64,000 bases of DNA, taken from Amia ocellicauda (taxonomy: Eukaryota; Chordata; Actinopteri; Amiiformes; Amiidae). The notes beneath the pieces are model-generated. The model saw only the letters and a program-made list of their open reading frames with translations. It made no database searches and was not told the DNA's origin. Position 1 is the stretch's first letter. Every line of letters begins with the position of its first letter. The position numbers and the translations under genes are program-made. The stretch is taken from positions 34,227,784-34,291,783 of the forward strand of contig NC_089857.1 in assembly GCF_036373705.1 (NCBI RefSeq), read 5' to 3'. Below, in pieces: positions 1 through 13,724 of the stretch.

Positions 1-87
1 TGTCCTTACGATTACAAAGCAGAAGCGGCTGCAAAGATCAGAAAAGAAAACCCTGTTATTGTTGCTGACAAAATCCAGAGAATATAA
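1..87 (+). CDS. zfand5: ZFAND5, C-terminal end of last coding exon (partial)
   Basis: Reading frame 1 is open from the first base to a TAA at 85-87 and encodes 28 residues, from CPYDYKAEAA to DKIQRI. This is the conserved tail of ZFAND5 (ZNF216/AWP1 type): the last cysteine of the AN1 zinc finger followed by the basic helix with the KIRKENP motif. Family knowledge: these proteins carry an N-terminal A20 finger that binds ubiquitin and a C-terminal AN1 finger, and ZFAND5 stimulates the 26S proteasome during muscle atrophy. The rest of the gene lies left of the window. The paralogue ZFAND6 has a similar tail, but neighbouring GDA, C9orf85 and ABHD17B match the ZFAND5 locus of human 9q21. The gene converges with GDA. 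Confidence 0.93.
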   Translation, partial: CPYDYKAEAAAKIRKENPVIVADKIQRI

Positions 88-2170
88 GGTCCACAGCCTT
101 ATGACACAGAACACTGTTGAGTGGATAAAGGACTAATTTTTTTATTACGATCTTGAGAATCCTATACAGAGCAGATGCATGAACGATCACTTTTTTTTTT
201 TTCTTATTTGATGTTCATTTATTTTTTTTCTTTGTATCTTTTATCTATTGTTTAAAATTATATACAAGATTAAAAAAAAAAAAAAAAAAAAAAAAAGTGC
301 AGCCCAGGGCATCATTTCAGGAAATCTCATTACTGTCCTCCAGCCTTTAATGTCCTCTATGTTCAGCTATGTTTATTTATATTTGTGCCAAAAAAGTCTT
401 TAATCAAATCTCATGGGTTTGTTTTTGTTGTTGGAATGCAAAAATGTTGGCTTGAAAAGGTCCAAAAGCCTACATTGCTTCAAACAAAGTATCCGCAAAA
501 CAAATGTTTGTTTGTTTTAAGGTAAAATTGAAGTTTTAAATGTTTTTTGTTTTGTTTTTTTTAACTTTGAAGAATGAGCAGCAGTCAGTCTTTCTGGTCC
601 ATCATTTAGTGTCTCGTAATGCTAGCAGTCCTGTCCCCACATTCACACTCCACATCTCGTGACTGAGGAGCCTGATGTATTTCACAGTTTGTGTAAATTG
701 CAGCAAATCGAAGCCCCACCCACAGCAGATGTGCACCTTGTTGATCTCATGTCAAAGTAACTTGCTTTTTGTGCATCCGACATGGTTTAACTTCTTGCTT
801 AAGGCCAGTGTAAGACTTCCTACACTAGAGCGTACCCCTGTACAGTAATATGGTGAAGTGTTGAGATCAGAGCTGTGTTGACCCTTCCAGAGCCCACTTA
901 AAGATCCTTGGTCTTTCACTTCATCTCGGGTTACTGTATATCTTGATATGAGGCCAAAATCCCTTATTGTGGAGTTGCAGCAGAACTAGTGAAACCTTGT
1001 TCGTGCCATACATTTGTCAATGTTATGTGGTACTTTAAGAATGTTTAATGCAGACATATGGAACTAATGTCTTTGTTTTGTTTTGCCCACCTGTTAAAGT
1101 ACTGAAACACCATCCTATATTTATTGAAAAAAGAAATAGTATGCATAAAACAAAATATAATTACTTGCTAAAATAAGTGTCATGTCAGTGGTTCTTGCCC
1201 TCACGTTGCTTTTGTTACATGAAAGATTGGCCTCAAAGGAGAATAGTGACTAAAACAGGTATGCAGCTTATATATTATAAGTCATTAAGAATGTGATGGT
1301 CATTTGATGCCTGAAACCATGCCCAATTAGCCTGCCTTTTTCTGTTTTTACTTGGGTGTAAGAGTGTAGTATTATTGGGTGTATTGCATGGATTGCATAT
1401 CTACGACAATGTAAATATCTGATTTGTAGAAATGGCAATATACTTCACTAATGCTTGTTCAATATTTTCACCTCTGTAATGAAAGGTTTTTGTAATGTCT
1501 AGAGGTTGTGCTGATATTTACGTATATATTATGTGTATGTGTACTTAATGGGTATGTGAAACACGCTATGTATACACACACGTGCATACGGGGGTCATGC
1601 AAACTGCTGCACAAGCTCAGTCATCTATTCAGCAGCTTGACTGGCTTCCTCTTTCTGGAATTAAGAAAGGGTTTTCTTAGAGCCTTGAGAATTTAACTGC
1701 ATTACAAGTTTACAAGGCTAAAGCAACATTTACAAGTGGATGTTTGTTTTGTTAATACGGAATTTCAATTTTAGTCTTTTTAATAAAGTTGCTTTGAATC
1801 CCACTTCAGATGTTAGATTTCTCTACTTACTGAAATATGCAGCAAAACATTTGGACCCCAGTATATATGTATACCTATTATACAAATTAGCAGTGTGATA
1901 ACACATTCTTGTATATAGATTTTTTTTTTTTTTTTTTAAATTCTATTTGTTCGAACTTTTTCTTTTTGGCTGCTCAGCACTGTTTTTCCTGTAGGGATGT
2001 GAGGTTTTGCTTTAAAGAATTGTATGTATCCATTCAGTTTTAATTTTAACTTTAGTTATGCAAATTTGTACAAAGTGTGTTCATATTTATGTATTGCATA
2101 TACTCTTGTTACTTGGCATTAATGCAAAATTGTATCATGTAAATAAAATTATGTACAGAGAGACATTATA
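88..2170 (+). other. zfand5: ZFAND5 3' untranslated region with two poly(A) signals
   Basis: About 2.1 kb of AT-rich sequence follows the stop codon without a credible ORF. Canonical AATAAA signals lie at 1782-1787 and 2142-2147, so proximal and distal polyadenylation are both possible. A Pumilio-type element TGTAAATA occurs at 1410-1417 and again at 2138-2145, the second overlapping the distal poly(A) signal. Several ATTTA pentamers and long T and A runs (192-201, 272-295, 1920-1937) are present. The right end is inferred from the distal signal. Confidence 0.75.
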
Positions 2171-3805
2171 AAGCTTTGCCACACTGCTTATTTAAAACAA
2201 CTGTCCCTACATATAGATCTGTATCTGCAGTTTTCCATATTGTTCAGTGTTTTCAAGCAAGCAAGATAATGGATCCTTCCTTTGTGTCCTTTTTGGAATT
2301 CATTTCATAGCATCTGATGTCTACTGCTCTGTTCCTAATGCAAGTCTCAATTTTATGAGAATAGGAGAGCTTCTAGCTTTCACAGTCCCTATTGGTTTTC
2401 CTTGCCTCCTGTCAGCCTTTGATCTTTTATTAACAGAGACTCAAGTCTTCCCATTAGGCCCAAGGAAACAAAATACAAATTTTAGGTAAATGGAACAAAT
2501 GCAGGGTGGGTGAAGCAGTCTAGTGTGAGTGGTTTTGCAGACTTGCATTTCATGCCCTCTGCATTGGAAAAGCACCGGAATGTGCACTGCTGAAAATGTG
2601 CACGCAAAGCTGTGCTGTATGTACTGACAGCTTGAAGCACGAACACGAGGACCCTTTAGGAGGTGTGAGGTTAGGAGTGACTGTTTCTATGACGATAGCG
2701 CCTTGGTTTTAGAAGGGAGCTGTTGTGAAATACAGATCGTAAAATTCGTAGTGCTGAATGTGGCGATTCACAAGTACAGTTCTGTGATTCATTAACTACC
2801 CAGGGTTCACATTTGGGCAAATACTCTTCATGCTCTTGGTCCTCAATCTGCAAATCCAGAGAGAATTGGGTTAGGATTGGTATTTTATATAATGACAGGT
2901 CTGTGATGAGCTGAAATATTAAGAGATGTCCTTGCTGAGCCTGTTGAATTGTGCTGATCCTGCCTGTCATCTGGGGGATTTGATTTGATTTTTTTTTTCT
3001 TCCTATTCACGGATCAGCAGATGTTTTGGTACTGACTAGTTAGTGTGCAAATGTAACATGAACTGTATTTCTGGGATTTATATTCTATTATGCATTGTGC
3101 TTGGTCAGTGTGTATCCTATGTAGTCAACCATATAAGAACATTTTGGTATTAAATACAGAAATCGCATGAGGTATGTTGCCTAATTTACTAATTTGTGTT
3201 CATCAGGGCTTTGTCTTACTGCTGTCTTGATCCTTTTGTTTAAATTGTAATGGTAAGCTTTACACAAAATAAGTAAACCATCGCAATGTGCCATGTGCTG
3301 TTAGGTCAGATGTTTTGGGGGCACTATTGTTTTTTTTGCACCTGTTGTATTTCTCCCAATTACGTGTGATAGTGTCAGCAAATGTCCTGAGGGTAACAGC
3401 TGAAATGACAGCTGTAACCATACTGAAAAAAAAAAAAAATGTGAAAGTGACTATTCATGCTTAAGTCCAATGCTCAGAGAATTCAATACAAAATAAAACA
3501 TCAGGACAAAAAAAAATTACCAGGGGCTGAATTAAATGAAAATTTAAAACCAAACCACTAATGTCATATTCCAAGCATTTATTTGGCTTTGTTGAATCTG
3601 ACTAGTGGAATGCCAGACTCATTAATTGGGTTTGGTTTAGTTATCTGGGAATGGGTCTGACTTCAAATCCAATAAATAATGTTTTTTTGTTTTTTTTTAA
3701 ATATCACCTTTTAATGGAACAGTGAATTCCAAAGCAAGCGATGAGGAGACCGTTTTACCCGGTGCTTTAGTACTAGATATCCTGTACTGTTCCATTTCTC
3801 TATTT
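2171..3805. other. Intergenic spacer, nothing recognised
   Basis: This is AT-rich sequence downstream of ZFAND5. Short open frames (for example 2247-2489 and 2671-2970) show no similarity to a family I know and lack splice or start context. No RNA gene was seen. Confidence 0.5.
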
Positions 3806-4235
3806 TTCATAAGAACATAACATCATTTACAAACAAGAGGAGGCCATTCAACCCATCTTGCTCATTTGGTGTCCATTAGTAACTAAATGTTCCAAGGATC
3901 ACATCCAGTCTATTTTGAATGTTCCCAAATTGTCAGCTTCAACCACATCATTGGGGAGTTTGTTCCAGATGTAACAACTCTCTGTGAAGATGTCTCCTAT
4001 TTGATGTCTTGCATGCCTTTTAGCTCAATTTCCATTTGTGTCCCTGCTGATCTGGAAAAGCTCCTCTGGTTTGATGTGGTCGATGCCCTTCATGATTTTG
4101 AAGACCTGGATCAAGTCCCCATGTAGTCTCCTCTGTTCCAGGGTGAAAAGGTTCAGTTCCTCGGTCTCTCAGTAGGACATTCCCTTCAGACCTGGAATAA
4201 CTCTGGTTGCTCTCCTCTGAACTGCCTCTAGAGCA
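3806..4235 (-). mobile_element. CR1-like LINE 3' fragment (copy 1, diverged)
   Basis: This stretch aligns along its length by eye with 18637-19090. Shared blocks include GAGGAGGCCATTC, TGGGGAGTTTGTTCCAGA, CTGGAAAAGCTCCTCTGG and TAGTCTCCTCTGTTCCAG. Read on the minus strand it encodes a broken version of the reverse-transcriptase C-terminal region of CR1/L2-clade LINEs (a QRRATR..PGLK-like block, then an [13 protein letters not shown] block) and ends in an ATGTTCTTATG-type tail. It is more diverged than the second copy and has stops and small indels. Clade assignment beyond 'CR1-like' is inference. Confidence 0.65.
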
Positions 4236-7200
4236 GTGATTTCATATCACTTTTTTAATTCAGTGATTTTCTTATCACTCTACAATATGTAACCTTAGCA
4301 TAGTATAACAATTCCTATTTGTAATTCAAGTGCATTAGACAACAGCAAGACAGCAAAGTAGTAATAATAATAACAACAGTCCCAAAATTAAACCCCACTG
4401 CAAATCAACAATCACCACAGACAATTAAACGATTTGTAACATACATACAGAAACAGTGGCAGACCAGGGTGTCTTAGAGAAGCTGAGAACAATCAAATCA
4501 GAACCAAGTTTCTTAACACAACCACTCCCAGAGTCTCTGAATCGTATTCACAGGCTTGATGCAGTGTGCCCTTTTTTGGTTGCCACTCCATTACAATGTT
4601 TAAAGTGAACTGCTGCTGTATATTTGTTGTCTGAAATTCTTGCCAAATGATTCAGGATTTTGTACCAGAAAATGTAAAGCTATCTTAGTATAGATCTGTG
4701 ACTGAAAGAATAATAGTGTAGTGTGACTGCAAATAGTTTATAGCTGGGTTGGTATGTTTCTCATCCCAAAGAAAAAGCCTGAATGATTTCTTGGCTAAAT
4801 GTGATGCTTTTGTATCAGCTAAGCTCCCCTTTTGCTTTCAACACACTCCTCTTTTCCCACACTGTTGTACACTGTTGGACATTTGTGGTGGCACACAGAC
4901 ATCCACAGCTGTGTCTTCATAGTATATAGAAGAATGCACTTTCTGTTCACAAATATTGCCAGGCAAATCAGCAGGATGAGACATTTAGCTTTTTTCAGAG
5001 CATAACAAAATTAACTTTTTTTGTTCCAGGTCAAACACCCCAAATGACGTTAGAGGGTTATGTTACCCAAGATCACAGCTTCCTATTCTGTCAACCTTTA
5101 CTGAGGACAATCCAGCAGAATGAACAAACAACATCTGTAGCACATGTATATGCAGTGTTTGGAGGTTTGGATGGCAAGATGAGTCTGGCAACAGATGTTA
5201 CGTGAAAGTGGATCGACCTCTATCCTAATTCTGATTCAGAAGGCTTACATTTATTAAATCTTCTCAATACATAACTAGATTATAGTGCTTTACTCTTCAA
5301 CCTGAGAGCTTTCTTTTCTATTATGTTTCGAAAGATGTGCAACTGCAGATGTCAGACAATACTATGTAAACCCTTTAACTTTCAGATTAGGATATCATAT
5401 TCTTATTGTGTTGTGATTTTCTTTTCTTTCTTTGTATTATCATGGAGGTAATTTTAAAATATTATTTATTACTTAGTAGGTTACATTTGTTTGTGCGTGT
5501 GTTGTAGAGTGGCACGTTTTCCTGCTAAACTAGAAAGTATGAATCTGTACCATGTTGTATAATGCTTCTTGCTGCTTTCCATCAAGATCTCTTTGCCTAA
5601 AGAGATGTCTGTTTAATAGAATAACATCAGGTTATAGAAGGAAAACTGTGAAACCTATAGAACATTCTTAAATTACTAACAGGTTTATGGAGGTCTGATA
5701 ATTAAACTTAGGGAGAAGAAAATCTATGTATTTATTTATTTACATGTTTAACTATGTATGTATGTATTGATCCATCCAAATATACTTTCACTCGTGTTTT
5801 GTAAGATTTATTGTTTTCATAAGTGATCTCAACATACCAATACCATTGGAGTTTTGCACAGAGGAGGTGATTCTAATCTTGAGAAGAATATTATCCCCTC
5901 TGTGAAGCAAGAAAGGCCGACCTCGTGCTCCTCCTAGAATAGAAGTTCCACAGTACACAAAAACCTTGTACCACCTTTTCATAATTCGTTTAATAATATT
6001 AGAATATTTGGCTTGTTATTGGGAGAACCAAATCATGACCAAAGCCTGTATGTGTTGCACAAGAAACGAAAGGACTTAAAGATGAAGGGGTTTTGTTCCT
6101 CTGTGCGGTTATGCTCCTGACATTGAGAAGTCTGGGAACAAATTCCAATCATTCGGGCCTGAACTTGTGTCTGCCAAATACATGACTAGACTGAATTAAC
6201 ATTAAACTATGTTTTTAGATGTTTTTTGGTGTGTGTTTGTTCATATTTTGATGAGGAGGAACTGAGGACCAGAGAACTGGCTGCTGTTCTTTTTTTACAA
6301 CCACTCAATACACTCTTTTTTACATTGTGTAGCACTTATGATTCTTTCAATCCTAACTAGCATGTCCAATAAAGCTACATCTTCAGTTTCTTAACTGTAC
6401 TATGAGACTGACTTACAAAGAGTATTAATTGAGAACACTTAAAGAAGCCTATTTTAAAAGTATTCATATAGTGTTTAGTAGTATATAAATTATGTTCCTT
6501 CTGTGTGCATTGTATCTGTATTTCAGACCATACATAATGTTGTTTGAAGATCTATTGCCAGCTACCTGTTTCTGATTATTCAAGAGTGGAGAGGAAATGT
6601 TTCCATCATACTAGTGCATACCAAGATGATCAGAAAATATAACTTTCTTTTCCTAAATGGAATATAGAACCAGCAATTATAGTGCTACACAATAGGATGG
6701 GACAGCGTTCACACCTGAGCCAAACAACTAAGCTCAGACATGCCATTTTTGGCTTTTAAGGTCCAGGGAAAAGTCCAGTGCAAGGACACTTGTGCTGCAT
6801 CACCAATGATAGTATTATAGCTTGGGTTAAAATTGAACTACTTAGTAGAAAGCTATTGCAGGACTTGCCCTTTTCACAGGTCGCTATATAAATAAGTAAC
6901 CAGGCTGTGTTGATCCTGACCATTGGGTTTCCTTAATGACAGTTAACAAGGAGGAGGAGGGAGGGAGGAGGCGGTGGCTGTAGGATATAAAGCTCTTATG
7001 TCAACTCTACTGGATTCAAAGTAGAGATCATTGTAGCTCATCAGCTTTACTGGGAGGAACTATCTCTTTTCTTAGTGAAGGCTGGGTGTTTAAATCAGCA
7101 AAGTTGAAGGAATCAGGACCCGGGAGAAAAGAAGACACTTGTGTCAAGTATAAACGTGGGCTTTGTACTTATTGTTTAGTTTTTTGTACTAATAAATATA

Positions 7201-10200
7201 TTAATATATCCATGTTGCTGAAATCCTATTAAGAAAATAAAATTGCAATTGTGTATAATTGCCTTTGAAAATGTTTATTAACAGTGTAAAGAGAAAACAC
7301 TTAAATGGGGAAACCATTGTCATTTCTTGGATGGTATGGTGAAATGCCATCAGAGCTCTGAGGAACTGCATGAGATATTCAGGCATTATTCCTGTGGTAT
7401 TCTTTCATCAATTGATAGGGAAATTGCAGCCACTATTGTTGTGTTACTAATGTTTTGAGCTCACATTTTCTGCTGTTCCTCTTAATACAGTCAAAAATAA
7501 GCTTATTTCAGAAAATGCATTCAAAGGTTGATTCTGTTTTCACTGTGTGATTGTACTCCTTTCCTTGCTTCTATTAATGATGTAGTATTATCATGTTAAG
7601 ATCATCTTGCTCATGATAAATGGAAAACCATTTATTAGTTGCCATTTTCATCATTCGAGGTTGCTCTTAATTATGCATACATTTACAGGAAAACTAAATA
7701 CTACAGAATGACTAAGAACTTCTGCAATGTAGATTGTTTTTCGCAACCCTGATGCAGCCAAGGGAACATTTCTAATGAGGGAAATGTGTAGATCAATCGC
7801 AAATAGCAACAGTGATGCCATCTAGAGGGTAATTCACGAGACGAATGGAGGCACTCAAATGCAATTTCCTCAACAAATCCCAAATAAATATAGTCAAAGA
7901 GAAAGCAGATCATTAGAAAGGAAAATCAGTTCGATCAGACAATAGGGCTTCTACTTTTGCAACCTCCTTTCCAGTCTCGGATTACAAGAACTGAAAGGAA
8001 ATACAGTTTAATGTGACGAGGTAATAATAGAAATGAATTATTGTCAGGTAGAGAAAAGAGCATTTGGGGCTCCACAGTGTCTCACTCAATACAAGCATCT
8101 GCCAGGACTACCAGAGACTACAGCTTCAAGCCTGTGGATTCAGTCTGTTTCACTTGCTAGCTGAATCCTTGTGCCAAAATGTGTCCCTATGTGCCCTGTT
8201 GGTATTAGGTGGGGTACAGTTTGCATAGAAATCCTATGGAAAATCTGGAGTGTTATGGGGTCTGGAGTCTTTGGGCACCTCAATCCAGTTGATTACATTT
8301 GCGTCATGTTTAGTCTCAGGGTGTTGATTCCAAAGAAGTGCTTAAAAAGGGGGATATTGTTGATACATTTTTCTTTTCTAAATTAACCCAATATATATGT
8401 GAATACTATAAATAATATAAATCATACTTAAGAGAAACAATGAAACACGTTGTTATGCAGTTCTGCTTGATAAAGGCAAAGTGAGAGAAATGTCTCCCTC
8501 AGAGGAAGCGCAGGGAATGGAGCCAAACTGGTACTTGGTACATGACATCATCGCTGAGGCGTACTGCACTGATACTGAGTGAGAACATTGTTCCTGTGAC
8601 ACAGTGCCATTTGTTCAGTGTTTCCTGGCTTTTCTTGTTTGTCTTCATTAAGCCACAGGAATGAAAGCTACCCCCAGCTCTGCTAGCGTCCTGCTCTGCA
8701 GGAGGGCTTTTCATTGTTTTTAGTGTGGATCACATAGCCCTCAGCTCCATAACTACACAGCAAAAGAGCGTTAGAGGGGCATTGTTTTCTTTTAGTTACC
8801 GTTTCTTTCCCAAACACTACTATCACATTGTCTATTTCTGGATTGACTAATTACATTAAAATAAATTCAAATAAATTCCTACACAGCGCCACTGACATTT
8901 TTGAGTACAGTTAAAGTGACCCTAAAATTCTTTAGACTCGAAGATCTGCGAATAACTTTAAATAAATACATTTACATTGTTAAAGACAATATTCTGTTCA
9001 TGTGTCTGCAAGGTCTTACTATACATATGTATATAGCATTGTCTCTTTAGAATGATTTGCTTTTCATTGTATTTCTAAGCATATTGTTAACACGTTTTCT
9101 ACAAGGGACAATGACCAATTAAGATAAACATCTGTTTTATAGGCTGCTTTCTTCAGTTAAAAAATGTCCCATTTATATGTTAACTGGATTTCTGCTACAT
9201 TCTGGCAGTACTTTGCATTTATCTATTTGTATTTGTGTATGTATTTTTTCTCTACAATCTCAATACAAACCTGAGCTTAATTAGAATAATTTTGGAATTC
9301 AAGTGTGTTTATATACTGAAGTTGAAGAATGCAAGGAGTGCTAAAGATCAGATCTAAACTTTGTTTGAGGTCAAGAAAACGTCTTGACCTTTGTGTCATT
9401 TGCCATTTGATGTTCTACAGGACTGAATGCACAGTAGTGTGTCTTATTACATAATTTCATAAAATTGGTGACTGTCTAGTTCCATCTGAAATACAAACCT
9501 ATTCAGTCTGCAAGGACAAACCTACTATTCTGGTACATGCAACATTAACAATATTCCTTAAATAAAAGTGTACTGTAGCCATACATGCTGCTGCAGTATA
9601 TTTGAGTAACTATGAAATAATGTGCAGATACCAACAGGGTAATTAGTTATGTTACCCAGACACTTACAATTCTGAATACTAATTGCTTCTCATACAATCT
9701 GAATGTTAATGCCCCTAACAATTCATCCTTACTAAAGTCATGCAGCATATCAAATAACTGACTTAAAGGTTGAAATTATTGATTTATTGAATGACAACAT
9801 GAAAAATGACATTGGAGGTAAATCAATTGGTTCTAATGTTTTATGATAGCAGGCTGTTGCGCAGTGGTACAGAAGTATAGATAGATTGATAGTTTTCTTA
9901 TTTGTCTCATATTATTTCAAATAAACAGGAAAATCCAGGATGCTTATGGAGTTGGCTTTTATTGTGGGCATTTGCTAAAGTCACGAGGTGAAAATCATCA
10001 CCTAAAACTACAGAAGATCCATATGCCAGGTTCTTTCACAAAGCCTCCAATAAATGCCCAAATAAATAACCAATAACCAAATGGAAGCAGAAATAAAATG
10101 GAGGGTGCATATTAATTTTAATATTATGCATTAAAGAGATTCATGAAATAGAATCCTGTATATAGACTTCACTACATATGTGACGTCAATTACTTATGAT

Positions 10201-11988
10201 TCCAGTGTGCGTTTACATGTCCTGTAAGCCACCATTTTTGTATCTTTCTTTGATCGCATCACTCCTGATCAGAGCTGTGTGTGGGAAACAAAGCCAGCCT
10301 GTGACCTTTTCCACACTAATGACAGTCAATGATAAGGCTCATTATTACAACACCAGGATCAACACTTAAGGTACTGCGTCATAGTGCTGCTAGTGTCTTC
10401 TATCTGGAGAGGCCGGCTGTTAGGCAAACAAATCCAGATTTGTTTCACAGGCTTACTCAGCACTTCTGAGAGTCCAGAGGCAAAGATAGACACTGCCTGT
10501 ATGAAGCTCTGTCTGTTTATTATCTCACTGTCATGTCTCACTCACGTGGCTTGGACTCCGTTTGTGTTTTTCCAGCACTGTAAAACAGACACAAACCCTG
10601 TTTTGGAATCGCATCCTATTTTTATTAAGTTTCGTAAACATCATGTAATTAATCTGCTTAGGCTATGGGTTGAAACGGTGTGTCTTGTTTTTGTTTGTTT
10701 GTTTGTTTGGTATTACTTTGTTTCCTGAGAGAAGAAGTAATATACAACACTGGATCATTATAGAATACCTCTGGGAATCAAGATAATTACAAAACATTCC
10801 TGGATTGTATAACAAAACACAGTTTACAGTAAAGTGCACTAATTTGCATATTTCAAATGTTTGTTTTTGTTTTTTGTTATTTGCTTTGTTTTTGTTTTGT
10901 CCTTTTTGAACATGTATGGTTTTACACCGTGTGTAGAAAATGGAAAATGTCTAAGCTTTCAGACAAAATGAAATGTAATCTTATTGGTGTTTGTACAAGG
11001 GTTCTGTTTGCTTTTGTATGTCCACCTCCCCTGAGAAAATCTTGGCAGACCTTTAAGTCATTAAGATCTACAACCGGCTTGAACTCTGTTTAACTGCTTG
11101 CCCTTATTCCTTCTAAGTCCTACTTGCAATCCCCCATGACTGAGACAGCTGGCACAGAGTCAACTCACTCCTCAGCCTGAGAGACACTAAGTAACTCAAT
11201 ACCGCACAAAGGCTAGCTTATTTGTCTCAAGAGTGTATGTGTTCATACTGTGGGTTTTACTGCAGGAAAGTCGGCTGTTTCTGCCTCAGGAGCCTTTCTG
11301 CACAAGCATCTAATGCCTCATACGGTCCGGGTGATATGGGCTAACAACGTGAGTAAATCTCAAAGTTTGGGAGGCAGGAGAACAGTTTCATTGGCTTTGC
11401 ATATTATATGCCTGCATGTTTGTGTCCATGTTTCAAAGAAAACATTATTGTTTAGAATATCATTGTTAAGTCATGTATGATCACAGGGAGGAATTTAGTT
11501 TTTTACAGGGGTAGGGGGGAATAGGCAACACCAGCTTAGGTAGGGAAATATGTGTTAATATAAAGAGACATATAGAGTGGTCGAGGACTGAAGGAAGAGA
11601 TTGTGAGGTACTTTGGTACTGTAAGCTTTGACAGCATGTTTATCAAATCTAACACAAAATAAAAAGGAATAATTATTCCTACTTAAAGTCCTTCAGGGCA
11701 TTTAGCATCTATACATTTAATATTAACATGGTTAAAACTGTAATAAAGTTTCTCTAGACAATTAGGATGGTCTACGTGACAAGAATGCAAAGGCTACATT
11801 TAGCAGTTTAACTCCTACAATATTTAAAATATTCTGCAGTATTTTAAGAGTAAAAAATGCTCTGCTTTAGTTATCTTACTATCTCATTCAAGCTGTGTAA
11901 TGTAATGAATGCTGCAGGGGGAATTGTGTGTTTGTCTGTGTGTGTCTACAAAAATTACAAACACTTGAATTGGTTATATACAGCTTGA
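4236..11988. other. Intergenic desert between ZFAND5 and GDA
   Basis: Nearly 8 kb without a gene I can support. Open frames are short and unrelated to known families. A polypurine run at 6950-6973 is followed by a TATAAA at 6988-6993. Less AT-rich islands at 8480-8720 and 10200-10600 could be conserved non-coding elements, which only an alignment could show. Confidence 0.5.
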
Positions 11989-12066
11989 TTTTCAAAAGGT
12001 GCAAAGTAAGTCATTGAGATGCATAAATTAGGTTTAAAAAAAGGCTTATTTTGCCCCTTTTGAAAA
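11989..12066. repeat. Hairpin, 22-bp arms, 34-nt loop
   Basis: Left arm 11989-12010 is the reverse complement of 12045-12066 at 20 of 22 positions. One mismatch would be a G-U pair in a plus-strand transcript. Arm and loop sizes are those of a pre-miRNA-like or MITE-type foldback. I do not recognise the sequence as a known microRNA. Confidence 0.55.
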
Positions 12067-13724
12067 ACATGTTGATAGTTTATTTAATGTAGTGTAGCAC
12101 CCCCTAGTGGCCTCTTGATTCAAAACAATATATTTACACATTTTTATAATTTTAGGGAAGTATTCACACGACCCAGGTTTGACTGGGTTCTATATTCCAA
12201 TATATATAAGTTCAGGCTGAATTAAGTGTTTGTAAAAATTACAAATTGAGCACATTTTGACCGTTTGATGATTTGTGAGACACCTACCAAATCTGCTGCA
12301 TTGTGGCTTGGGAGGGCTGGAACTGAGGGTTTGTTTTTCTGTGAACAGACGTCTTTTTACACACTGTGGACTTGATGCCAGCCTGAACTTTTGACTCATC
12401 TGTACAAACTGAAGCTACAAGTAATGGGAACCTCTGTTTCCTTAATGGCTTTATTCAGATTTGACTGGCAATTTTTTGTTTGATTTGTTTTGTTTTGTTT
12501 TTTGCTTTATGTGAAATTGATCCAAGCTATGCCCATAAAATATAAATCTTCAACAGATGACTAAAGTCCTGTATTTTCTATTAAATATTCCTCATGAAGA
12601 CATTCAATATTTTAACAGAATGACAGATTTTTATAAGACTGGTATCAAAATGTAATTATAATCCAAACGTAATTCAGATGCTGAAGCATTTCTCATTTGC
12701 AATGTCCACTGAGCCCATTTCATATAAAGAAGTGTCTAATACATCTGTCTCAACTGATCTACTTCTGAGAGACTGACAGAGGGTGCTTAAACAGTGACAC
12801 CTGCACCTGGCTTTTGGCCCAGTCAAGTTAAACTCACATGTCTCTGCACTGGGTCTTGATTCAATAGAAGGCAATTAACTACACCAAACCATGGAAGTAC
12901 CATAATATACTATGATAAATGTTTCTAGGATAAGTTTACTACAGTAGAACATGATGATTTACTCTTGGTTTAAGTGTAGTATAGCTTGGTAAAAATTCAT
13001 TTTTCTCATATAAACCCTGACAAAACAGGTATCTGGTAGACCAAGTTAAACTGGTTTCACACGCAGAGATTTGCATTAGTCTTGGGTTCCCCAATGTAAT
13101 TTTAGGTACAGTAGTCCAAGAAAAGTATCGAGATCTGTACAGTCCACGGATCAACATTTGCTTAACTCATAAAAGCAGAAACACAAGAAACTTTAAACAG
13201 TGACTAGTTTTGAGTGTGGTTGTACAAAACACTTTCTTGCTTTGGAGCCATATAGCACTGGTAAAATAAGTGGGGTTAATAATTTGTGGTGCTGCACTTT
13301 GCCTTATGCACTGTATTATCTGATTGCACTTGGCACAGTATGCAAAACATTAGTAACTTTGCTCCTGTCCATTCCTGGAAAAGAGCATATAATCCAGTTA
13401 CAATTTAGCAATTGTAACCAAGTAAAGTCTGGAATAATATAATGTACAATTAAGTCCTCCTCCTGTTAGCCACATTTTTGATGAAAAGGGGAAATTGAAC
13501 ATATGTATCAATAAAGGAATTTAGAGTATTTGATTTAAAGTAAAATGGATGTGCAAAAATCATGGTCATCAGAATGTCGATCCACACATGTAGGTATTAG
13601 TGATGTGCATTTCTCAATTAGTACTCGATCAGTTTGATGAAATTATTAATAATATTCTTTATTTTTTTTAGATGAGGAGTATAATAATAATAATAATAAT
13701 CATAATAACATTTTTTACAATATC

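Noticed and set aside
10384..10728. 114-codon open frame on the plus strand
   Set aside because: It ends in a GTTT simple repeat, has no similarity to a known family and lies in AT-rich intergenic DNA. A chance frame.
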